Source of the DNA: a virus
IMG/VR virus record: IMGVR_UViG_3300027800_000015
Coordinates: 1-37,771 of that record
Length of the DNA: 37,771 bases
Strand: one strand, 5' to 3'
This document shows positions 28,601-36,173 of this stretch, one piece after another (positions within the stretch are counted from its first letter, which is position 1; each line of letters opens with the position of its first letter). The position numbers were made by a program, and so were the translations under genes. Below the pieces are notes generated by a model. The model made no database searches. It saw only the letters and a program-made list of their open reading frames with translations, and had not been told where the DNA came from.

Positions 28601-28834
28601 TTATTTATTAATATTTTCAGATTGATTCCGAATAGTTTCGTTTTTATCCGAACTTCCTTTTGATGAACCGTAAAAATAACTTACAACCATTGTTGCCATT
28701 GTAATAATTGCCCCGATCATTAAGTTAATCGCGGTTTCGTATTTGCCTGAAATAATCAGGAATAACATAACAGCGATAAATCCAAGTATCACAACGGCGC
28801 CTAGTACATACATGTAAATCTCTTTTCCTTTCAT
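28601..28834 (-). CDS. Putative holin
   Basis: 77 residues with two predicted transmembrane helices (about 8-29 MYVLGAVVILGFIAVMLFLI and 36-55 LMIGAIITMATMVVSYF) and a charged Ser/Lys-rich C-terminus. Size, topology and place in front of the DUF5675 and spanin genes fit a small holin that permeabilises the inner membrane. No sequence signature separates it from other small membrane proteins. Confidence 0.68.
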   Translation of the reverse strand: MKGKEIYMYVLGAVVILGFIAVMLFLIISGKYETAINLMIGAIITMATMVVSYFYGSSKGSSDKNETIRNQSENINK

Positions 28835-28838
28835 AGCC

Positions 28839-29153
28839 CTACAAGTTAGTTAAGTATTTATTCCTTTTATATATTTTATGCCTAAGCGCCGCCCTATTCT
28901 GCACCTCCAACTCATACCCAGCGCCCCACATCCCAGAATACTCAATCGTTAACGCCTTAGATTTATCCTGCACCATTTTGCCGTTAATCTTCATAGTTCC
29001 GTCCTCTAATATCCTGCCCCATTTCCCGTAGTTATTTACAACCGCTTCCCATCCAGAATCCTGAACCCAACCGACAACCTGCCAACCCCCCGCCTGTTCA
29101 GTTGTGATGCGGACCTGTTGCGCGTCTGGTATTGTCAGCGGTTCGTCGAACAT
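28839..29153 (-). CDS. Hypothetical protein between fibre and lysis genes
   Basis: 104 residues, Trp/Gly-rich and beta-like (GGWQVVGWVQDSGWEAVV, ALTIEYSGMWGAGYELEVQ) with a basic C-terminus. No family recognised. It overlaps the exported-protein gene by 19 nt and ends 4 nt before the holin gene. A small fibre-associated or wall-binding protein is possible. Confidence 0.58.
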   Translation of the reverse strand: MFDEPLTIPDAQQVRITTEQAGGWQVVGWVQDSGWEAVVNNYGKWGRILEDGTMKINGKMVQDKSKALTIEYSGMWGAGYELEVQNRAALRHKIYKRNKYLTNL

Positions 29154-29470
29154 AGTTTATAGACTTTAACTGTTGCAATAAATGACGCTTTGCCGTGTTT
29201 CAGTTGGATACGTACTAAATACATTCCTTCCGGTAATTTGCGCCAACGCTTTTCATTCGTTACTATTAACCGGCTTTGTTTGTCTATTTCCAGGCATTTA
29301 GTCGGGTCGTTCTTTATCGAAAACTTTACTATGTCGCCAACGTCGTTAATCACTGCACGTCCTATCACTTCGCCTCGCTTTACTTCACAGGCTGACATCT
29401 GTGACAGGTTGTAAGTCTGAGCTGTGGAGGTCAGTGTGAAGAGTAGGAGTATGTATAGGAGGTGTTTCAT
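29135..29470 (-). CDS. Small exported protein
   Basis: 111 residues with a signal peptide (MKHLLYILLLFTLTSTAQ, cut near residue 18). The mature part is beta-rich and reads like a single cadherin-like strand set (VIGRAVINDVGDIVKFSIKN, CLEIDKQSRLIVT, GMYLVRIQLKHG, SFIATVKVY). Late gene behind the tail fibre. It may act in the periplasm during lysis or at the cell surface. No family assigned. Confidence 0.58.
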   Translation of the reverse strand: MKHLLYILLLFTLTSTAQTYNLSQMSACEVKRGEVIGRAVINDVGDIVKFSIKNDPTKCLEIDKQSRLIVTNEKRWRKLPEGMYLVRIQLKHGKASFIATVKVYKLCSTNR

Positions 29471-29487
29471 ATTGTTCCCTTGTTGAA

Positions 29488-32130
29488 CTATTTTAATTTA
29501 AACCAAAGAGTTGTTGATTTGGTAAAGTTATTTGCCGTTGAATTACTATCTGCAACATGTACGAATCCCCATTCGTCACTTTTTAATGGGTTTAATGCAA
29601 TTAATTGTTTACAATCTGGCATCCCATATATCCGACTTGCTCTTATACTTACACCATAATCATTTGAGTGTACAATAGTTTCGTGGTTTCCAGTTATAAA
29701 TAAATGACCATTAGTATTAGCTAATAGCGATACTAACAGAGAATTGTTACCAACATTTGTATTAGAAATTTTAACATAATTAGCAGGATTGGCAATATCT
29801 GATATATTGCATTTAAACGCTGCATGTTTTTGCGTATTATCGACTCCCCAAAATACATCATCGCCATAAAAACCAAGTGCAGAAGATTTATAGTATGATG
29901 TCGAATCTCCATTTACCTGTTCTACACCAGCCCAAATATCAGTATCAATATTATATGTAAATTTTATCCACCTTGCTAATTTAGGGGTATTACCATCACC
30001 TGTAACAGCCCAAAATGACCCATCAGAACTATTATAAGTTATTCCGTGGAAATGATTAAAATCCAAAACAGGTTCCGTTGAGTTTATTAAATAAAAAGAT
30101 TTTAAACTTGCCCCATTATCTTTAGAATACCAAAGATTTATATTAGTTACCCCATCTGATGCTGTTGAATATGTGGAAAATACCCTTATTTCAATATCGC
30201 CTATAAATATAAAATTATCGGGCGATATATTCATGAAGTTTTGATTTGATGAAGGAGTAAAATTTTCACCTATAACATTTTTAGGTGTTATTTCGCTGAT
30301 ATTTGCAAGGTTATCAGTTGAAAGATATGCTTTTGTACCTGATTCAAAACTAATATTGCCATTATCCCAAATGTAAGCATTTTGAATAATGGTAAGCCCT
30401 GCAACCGATTTTGAATATTGGTAAGTTAATCCATTATCAATAGATAAGTAAACTGTACTGCCCTCCAGCTTTAATATTTTTTCATTTCTTGTTGCAACTA
30501 TGTTTTGTGTATCATATTTCCAATATATAAAATTATTTTCATATATTCCATCCGCTTTATAATCTCTACAATAGGTCAATGCTATATTATATTCTGATCC
30601 GGTCTTATTGGTTTCATAAGCAATAATTTCACTTAATTCTGTTCTATCACCGTATGAAGGTTCTTTAAATTTAACAAAACATAGTCCCTTATAATTTACA
30701 TTAGCCCACTTATACATCTGCAAATTAACCAATTCGTCAATATGCCAATATTTTTTTGTTGTTGCAGATGTTGAATCATAATGTGTAGTTGTATCTCTTG
30801 CTAAATCGCTCCAAATAGTCGCATCCGATCTATCCCATTTTGAGTTGTTTATAAATAATTTTGCATTTGAAAGATTGTATTTTGTAGTATTCCCTACAAA
30901 TGTTCCAACCTTAAAGAATCCATTAATCAGGCTTCCCATATCTTGTTCTTGACCAGAATCGGTAAGAGGTACATAAACTTTCGTAAAACCGTTATCATAC
31001 AAAGTATAACCAACATTAATTCCGTGGCGCGATCCGCCTGAACTATATTTTACAAACTTATAAGAATACGGCAGTACAGAAGCAGAGCCTATTAGATGGT
31101 ATCCACTTCCGCCAGCATCATAATCTATAAAATTACTTGCTGTCAACGTCCTATCTCCTAATAAATATCCAGAATAGCCAAGCATAGGCCAATGAGCCAA
31201 TGCACCCGAAACATTTATTCTATTAGTAAATATGTTTGTAATATCTGATTCAGATAATATTTTATTAAATACATAAATATCGGAAAAGCTGTGGTAACTA
31301 ACTGAAAAAAAACCGGTTCCGGTTGCGTTATTTGCGCAACCTACTGTAAATTTAAATTTATCATCAAGGTGAGTAAAAGTTCCTGTAAATATCACATCTG
31401 ATCCAATTTGCACTTCATCAACAAAAAATCTTATTTTCTTTGTAGATTGTTTTACATCCAACCTAAGAAAATGCCAATTAGTATCATAAACATCAATTGT
31501 TGATGGGATATTAATTAGACCTGTGCTGCTTTCCAAACAAGCACCAACATATCCAGAAGTGGCTAATGTATAAAATTGATACAATCCGTTGTTACTACCG
31601 CCACACGCTTTTCCAAACAATGTACCTGTAATAGATTTTGAAGTTGTTTCAGATTTTATCCACCCGCAAACAGTAAATTCATCATTTGTGTAAATATCTA
31701 AATTGCCGTTATCGGTTGCATATAAATATTCGGTATTTAATGTCTTTGAAAAATAAGGCAATACCAAGCTACCATCATTGCCAAGTTCATCAACTAATGA
31801 CAATCCGCTTAGTGATTTACTCCTAAACACTAAATCCGAATTATACGGCGGGTTCAACAATGTCCAAACCTGAATGTACTTCCACGCCTCCAAATTCGTT
31901 ACCTTAGTAACTCCCGCAATCGCATTCAACGCCGAAAGAACCTGACTATGCCCAGCCGCAACGCCCTGAATCGTGCATATTTCATTCAGTGCGTTGATCT
32001 CTAACGAGTGTCCGCCGGTACCACCAAGCAAAGTGCATATTTCATTCTCTCCGGCAATGTTCAACGAATGACCGCCAACCCCGCCAAGATCTGTGCAAAT
32101 CAAGTTAATGTATTTCAGGTTAGTTTCCAT
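29488..32130 (-). CDS. Tail fibre / receptor-binding protein
   Basis: 880 residues. Residues 9-68 hold three tandem 20-residue repeats (9-28, 29-48, 49-68) of the type NEICTxLGGxGGHSLxIxAL, probably the virion attachment part. About 150-300 resembles a LamG/concanavalin-like domain (FTVCGWIKSE, WHFLRLDV, IRFFVDEVQIGSD). The C-terminal half has several Asp-box-like motifs (SIDNGLTY near 560, SKDNGASL near 670, SNDYGVSI near 822), as in sialidase-type beta-propellers. Such a protein would bind or cleave surface glycans. It has its own late promoter, with the -7 element 5 nt before the ATG, so its mRNA is probably leaderless. Confidence 0.8.
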   Translation of the reverse strand: METNLKYINLICTDLGGVGGHSLNIAGENEICTLLGGTGGHSLEINALNEICTIQGVAAGHSQVLSALNAIAGVTKVTNLEAWKYIQVWTLLNPPYNSDLVFRSKSLSGLSLVDELGNDGSLVLPYFSKTLNTEYLYATDNGNLDIYTNDEFTVCGWIKSETTSKSITGTLFGKACGGSNNGLYQFYTLATSGYVGACLESSTGLINIPSTIDVYDTNWHFLRLDVKQSTKKIRFFVDEVQIGSDVIFTGTFTHLDDKFKFTVGCANNATGTGFFSVSYHSFSDIYVFNKILSESDITNIFTNRINVSGALAHWPMLGYSGYLLGDRTLTASNFIDYDAGGSGYHLIGSASVLPYSYKFVKYSSGGSRHGINVGYTLYDNGFTKVYVPLTDSGQEQDMGSLINGFFKVGTFVGNTTKYNLSNAKLFINNSKWDRSDATIWSDLARDTTTHYDSTSATTKKYWHIDELVNLQMYKWANVNYKGLCFVKFKEPSYGDRTELSEIIAYETNKTGSEYNIALTYCRDYKADGIYENNFIYWKYDTQNIVATRNEKILKLEGSTVYLSIDNGLTYQYSKSVAGLTIIQNAYIWDNGNISFESGTKAYLSTDNLANISEITPKNVIGENFTPSSNQNFMNISPDNFIFIGDIEIRVFSTYSTASDGVTNINLWYSKDNGASLKSFYLINSTEPVLDFNHFHGITYNSSDGSFWAVTGDGNTPKLARWIKFTYNIDTDIWAGVEQVNGDSTSYYKSSALGFYGDDVFWGVDNTQKHAAFKCNISDIANPANYVKISNTNVGNNSLLVSLLANTNGHLFITGNHETIVHSNDYGVSIRASRIYGMPDCKQLIALNPLKSDEWGFVHVADSNSTANNFTKSTTLWFKLK

Positions 32131-32135
32131 TGTAG

Positions 32136-32176
32136 CAAATTTAAGTTAAGATATTGCGATTCTGCAAATTGTTGAT
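32136..32176 (-). promoter_or_regulatory. Late promoter of the fibre/lysis unit
   Basis: -7 element TAAATTTG at 32136-32143 and box ATCAACAA at 32169-32176, 25 nt apart. The 16-mer TTGTTGATAAAAATTA (plus strand, 32169-32184) includes the stop codon of the preceding gene and is identical to that at 9649-9664. A TTTG 21 nt upstream of the -7 element could also act as -33. Confidence 0.82.
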
Positions 32177-32181
32177 AAAAA

Positions 32182-32958
32182 TTAACCTACATCGTGAGTA
32201 TTCAAACCGACAACGGTGCGTTGTGTTACTTTGGCGCTGAAAGTGTACATGTGTGATGTTCCGAGTTTAGTAGCAACAGGCTGTTCTGTGCGGACAAATT
32301 CAACTTCATTAATGTAAAAATGATCATGCGAAGTGGCTAATCTAAGCAACTCTGCCATATAGTCAGGTAATTCACATTTCAAAACAAACAACCGCTGTGC
32401 AGTTTCTTTTAACTTGACCTCTTCGCCCTGATTCGAATAAACTGAAACTTCGCCGCCAAATCCTAAGTCCTCTAGCTGTGCCTCAATCTGCATCGAATGC
32501 ACCAAACCGACGGAGTAATCCATTTGAAAAGCGTTTTCATCATTGAACCACTCAATCAGTAAGTAATTAGTTTGATCTGAAACAGTAAACCGTTCCGATC
32601 TGTAAGCTAATGTTTCTCCGTCGCCTGGTGTAGGTTCAAGAAATACCTCAATATAACAGCATTCATTCGGGTACGTTGCGAAGTTAATCGTGTAAGTTTC
32701 ATATTTATACACGCCGATAAACGAAGTCGCAAGGTCGGTTATTCGCGTCCGCGTTCCGCTGTGAATCAAATCAACATATGATGCTGATTCGTTGTCGTCC
32801 GGTGTAACTACCTGAAGCTGCTTAGATGTTTCCGGCACGTAAAATGTAAACGCATACGGTGCGCCGGTAGTATCAGCCGCGAAGGTATTATCGAAGTTTG
32901 GCCGGTTTGCGTTTATCGGCCTGAACCGGATTGATTGAGCGAGAGGGACGTTTATCAT
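32182..32958 (-). CDS. Distal tail / baseplate-like structural protein
   Basis: 258 residues, strongly beta. The pattern of the second half (TNYLLIEWFNDENAFQMDYS, HSMQIEAQL, HMYTFSAKVTQRTVVGLNTHDVG) resembles tail-tip accessory proteins that in Bacteroidota phages stand between the large tail-tip gene and the fibre. It overlaps the upstream gene by 4 nt. A role as fibre adaptor is inferred from position. Confidence 0.6.
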   Translation of the reverse strand: MINVPLAQSIRFRPINANRPNFDNTFAADTTGAPYAFTFYVPETSKQLQVVTPDDNESASYVDLIHSGTRTRITDLATSFIGVYKYETYTINFATYPNECCYIEVFLEPTPGDGETLAYRSERFTVSDQTNYLLIEWFNDENAFQMDYSVGLVHSMQIEAQLEDLGFGGEVSVYSNQGEEVKLKETAQRLFVLKCELPDYMAELLRLATSHDHFYINEVEFVRTEQPVATKLGTSHMYTFSAKVTQRTVVGLNTHDVG

Positions 32959-35900
32959 ATGGTTACGATTGTTACATTATTGTATGTTTGTAAGTATTGA
33001 ATATCTCCATCTGGTAGGCCAGAATTACATGTCATTTGTGATACCGGAACAGTAAGTGTTATGTTTTTTTCTGCATTAGCTGATGTAAAGACTCCATCAG
33101 CATTAACAGATGCCCCTATATTATTACATTTAGGCAAGTATATTGTATTTATAGATGCCAATGAATTAACAAAAGCAAAAGCAAATGTAAGATACCCAAC
33201 TGATAATACTTCTGGTAAAACCCACCTACTGCAAGCACTTGATCCGTCGCAAGCATTATCTTCTATCCCTACAATAGATCCTATATAATCACTAAATTTT
33301 ACAACGTTAACATTATCAAAAAATAGGTATGATTTTAGAGTAATATCATTACCGCCTGACAACTTTACAGTATTACCAACAACTGAAACAGATGTAAATT
33401 CAGTCCCGTATGTCGGCAAATCAAAAAATGTATTCCAATCTGATACACTTGAAGCATCAGCAACTGGGACATTATCAATAGAATCAAATTCTATTTCTAA
33501 AAATCCTGTTGTCTTGCTGTTAATAATCTCACATTCATGATGCAAATTATCCTTATCTATCACAAACACGTTCGGCGTTATCGAATCCAAAACATACCCC
33601 GTTTCAGTTTCTTCCGTTACGGTATAAGTCCCGAACGGTATTGATTCCAATAATATGCCGGCACTCGTTGAAATAGGCACGTTCATATATTCGATTCCGT
33701 TGTCGCCTATTATGTTCACATGGAAAACGGTATAGTCAACGACTGCACCCTGCACCTGTTTTTTTATTTCTAACGAAGTCGGGTAAACCGGATCACCAAT
33801 AGGAGTAACATACGAAGTATTACACCGTAACAAAGTAAATTCTGACTTCTTATTTTCGTTCTTGCTCTTGTAGTCAATCAGCCAGCCATATTCGGTATCA
33901 GTGCATTGAATCAGCCCGTATTTATTCGCCTGAATTATATCTATGTCCGTTTCCTGTGCGGGTATTTCAAACCGCAATATTTCCGGATGCCAAAGCGGAT
34001 CAGCAAGCGAAGAAATTAAAACGTCCGAATTTTCTGCCACCTCAGTTCCGCCCGTTACGGTGCTTTTTAATTTCGTGTTTTTATCTGAAGTCTGCCAGAT
34101 CAAAGACTTTGTTTTATCCTTTTCACAGAACCCGCGAATGTACGCCCCCCACCGGATTAGGTTTCTTTCAGGTGATAGTAGTAAGTTAAACAGCGTATCG
34201 CGGTTTGAGATGTTTGATATTGATTCGAACCCTTCAGAAGTACGAATGATAAAATCTGAACCGTCGCGAATAGTATCAAACACAAACACATCAGATAACT
34301 CTTCGCTGTCATAATTAGTGCCGCCAAGTTCCAAACAAAGTAAAATACCTGCCATATCTGCACGTATTGGCGAAACTATGTTCAATTCCTTGTCAACCGG
34401 TTTAATGGGTGCAGTGAATTTTGAAGTTGTGTTGAACTCGTAAATGCCGCCTAAAGATTTATATTCAAATGAATTGAACCCGACTGCAATCCTGTTAAAT
34501 GACAGCTCTGGATAATACTCTTTTTCGATTGTTTCAGATGCGATTCGATTAGATACGTTTAATAAAACTTCTGAAGAAAAAAAGTATTCCATCGGTTCAA
34601 CGACCACCTTTTCAACGCCTCCGATTGTTTCAACCCCCATCCCTAAATTGTAAATCGACTGCATAGAAGTGAACAGCGAAGATAGTGATGTAGCAAGTGT
34701 TTCGTTCCAAAAGTTTGCGCCGTTGAAATTTCGCCCTGTGGTAATTGAACCAATAACGCCGTCCGCACTATATCCCAGATCAGTGCGCCCGAAAAAGTCA
34801 GATTTAAACCTGCCTGAATTTCCTGTATAGATTTGCACTAAGCGTTCAAATGCTTCATGATAAAACACACCTTTTACTAATGACTGCGGATAATTAGCCA
34901 TCAAGTAACTGAATTTATACGTTATTCCTTCGAATGCGTCATAAACTATATTGCCGCTTCCTATTGATGGAGTGTAAACTGCATGTATTTTAATTGATTC
35001 ACCTTCTAGCAAATCTATTATTTCAGATTTATTAATTAATATATTTGTTGTAACGCCCTCGCATATAACATTTTCTGAAAATATGTTATTCATGTAAACG
35101 CCTCCGGAATACCGATCGCATTTTATTTCCCACGAGAAATAAGCACTTGAATTATTACCGGTTGCAACTGCCTTAATATTGACCTCTAATGTGGCCTGTA
35201 AATAATCTTTTTCAGCATCCAAAAACATATAAAGCGAATATTCATCCGTTGCTTCAGCTTCTTCAAATTCGCTGGCTTCAATTGCCGTTGGTAATATGTG
35301 GCTTGCTGTTTTGGTAATTGTTCCGGTTCCGCTTGTCCAGTTGCAGAATTGAGTTAACCTGATTTCTGGCCTTATTATATTCTGTAAAGTTAGCGATGAA
35401 ATAGTTTGTCCGTCAACCGATTTCACACCCAACAAATTAACGTCCATATTCGCCCGACTCAATACCAAGTCAGTGAATGAACCGTCAATCACTGCCACGT
35501 CTGTAGATAGTTCAGTACGCTTTAAAGTTGAATGATCTATCTTACCTACAAACCGCGTCCGAACCGAACCGAATGAAGTTGTTTCTGTGACTGTTAGGGT
35601 TTTATCTGTGTTAACGCCGGTTTCCTCGTATGAGTTTAGTATGTTATCACGTCCATCTTTTACGAATTTCAACTCACCTGTAGCGAATTTTCGGAACACT
35701 CCGAAGGATTTCAGGTCCCGCCTGAGTGTGAATTCGTCCGACTCCCATCCATCAGGGGCAAATTTGAGCTGTTTTGTTAGTGAGTAGGTAGTAGTTTCAA
35801 TCGTTGCACCGGTGCCAGGATATTGAAAAGTACACCCGATGAAGTTTATTTTTACAATGTAGATTTTATTCGATTCGTAAAATACTTCAAAATAATCAGT

Positions 35901-36173
35901 AACAAAATTAGATGTATGTTCCACATCGTCCGGATCGGTCATTACCATATTTTGAAAAGCTGACAAAGTCGTCATACCTTCCCACACCGGAAACTCAAAC
36001 GTATAAAGTCCTGCATCGGTATTGATTATAAATCCCGATGTTTCACGTTCAAACCCTGACCAGTCCACAACCTGTTCAGTATATGCCAAACGTTCAGCAT
36101 CGGTTAAATAAAATTTAAACCGTTTTCCGTCCGTTGGCCTGTTCATTCCGATTAGTTCTTCTTTCCTGCCCAT
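32955..36173 (-). CDS. Large tail-tip protein with adhesin-like C-terminal domains
   Basis: 1072 residues from the ATG at 36173; an ATG at 36146 is the alternative, lying just behind the tape-measure stop. The N-terminal ~790 residues are beta-rich and probably form the tail tip or central hub. Residues about 799-887 read as a Cna-B/prealbumin-like domain (LEIKKQVQGAVVDYTV, ILLESIPFGTYTVTEETETG), and 888-1072 as a BspA-like leucine-rich segment (EVLSVGYLTFAFAFVN, SINTIYLPKCNNIGAS). These modules bind surface proteins or glycans in bacteria. The gene follows the tape measure, where host-contact proteins lie in siphoviruses. It overlaps its neighbours on both sides. Confidence 0.75.
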   Translation of the reverse strand: MGRKEELIGMNRPTDGKRFKFYLTDAERLAYTEQVVDWSGFERETSGFIINTDAGLYTFEFPVWEGMTTLSAFQNMVMTDPDDVEHTSNFVTDYFEVFYESNKIYIVKINFIGCTFQYPGTGATIETTTYSLTKQLKFAPDGWESDEFTLRRDLKSFGVFRKFATGELKFVKDGRDNILNSYEETGVNTDKTLTVTETTSFGSVRTRFVGKIDHSTLKRTELSTDVAVIDGSFTDLVLSRANMDVNLLGVKSVDGQTISSLTLQNIIRPEIRLTQFCNWTSGTGTITKTASHILPTAIEASEFEEAEATDEYSLYMFLDAEKDYLQATLEVNIKAVATGNNSSAYFSWEIKCDRYSGGVYMNNIFSENVICEGVTTNILINKSEIIDLLEGESIKIHAVYTPSIGSGNIVYDAFEGITYKFSYLMANYPQSLVKGVFYHEAFERLVQIYTGNSGRFKSDFFGRTDLGYSADGVIGSITTGRNFNGANFWNETLATSLSSLFTSMQSIYNLGMGVETIGGVEKVVVEPMEYFFSSEVLLNVSNRIASETIEKEYYPELSFNRIAVGFNSFEYKSLGGIYEFNTTSKFTAPIKPVDKELNIVSPIRADMAGILLCLELGGTNYDSEELSDVFVFDTIRDGSDFIIRTSEGFESISNISNRDTLFNLLLSPERNLIRWGAYIRGFCEKDKTKSLIWQTSDKNTKLKSTVTGGTEVAENSDVLISSLADPLWHPEILRFEIPAQETDIDIIQANKYGLIQCTDTEYGWLIDYKSKNENKKSEFTLLRCNTSYVTPIGDPVYPTSLEIKKQVQGAVVDYTVFHVNIIGDNGIEYMNVPISTSAGILLESIPFGTYTVTEETETGYVLDSITPNVFVIDKDNLHHECEIINSKTTGFLEIEFDSIDNVPVADASSVSDWNTFFDLPTYGTEFTSVSVVGNTVKLSGGNDITLKSYLFFDNVNVVKFSDYIGSIVGIEDNACDGSSACSRWVLPEVLSVGYLTFAFAFVNSLASINTIYLPKCNNIGASVNADGVFTSANAEKNITLTVPVSQMTCNSGLPDGDIQYLQTYNNVTIVTI

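Noticed and set aside
29488-36173. Diversity-generating retroelement acting on the fibre or tail-tip gene
   Set aside because: No reverse transcriptase and no template/variable repeat pair was seen.
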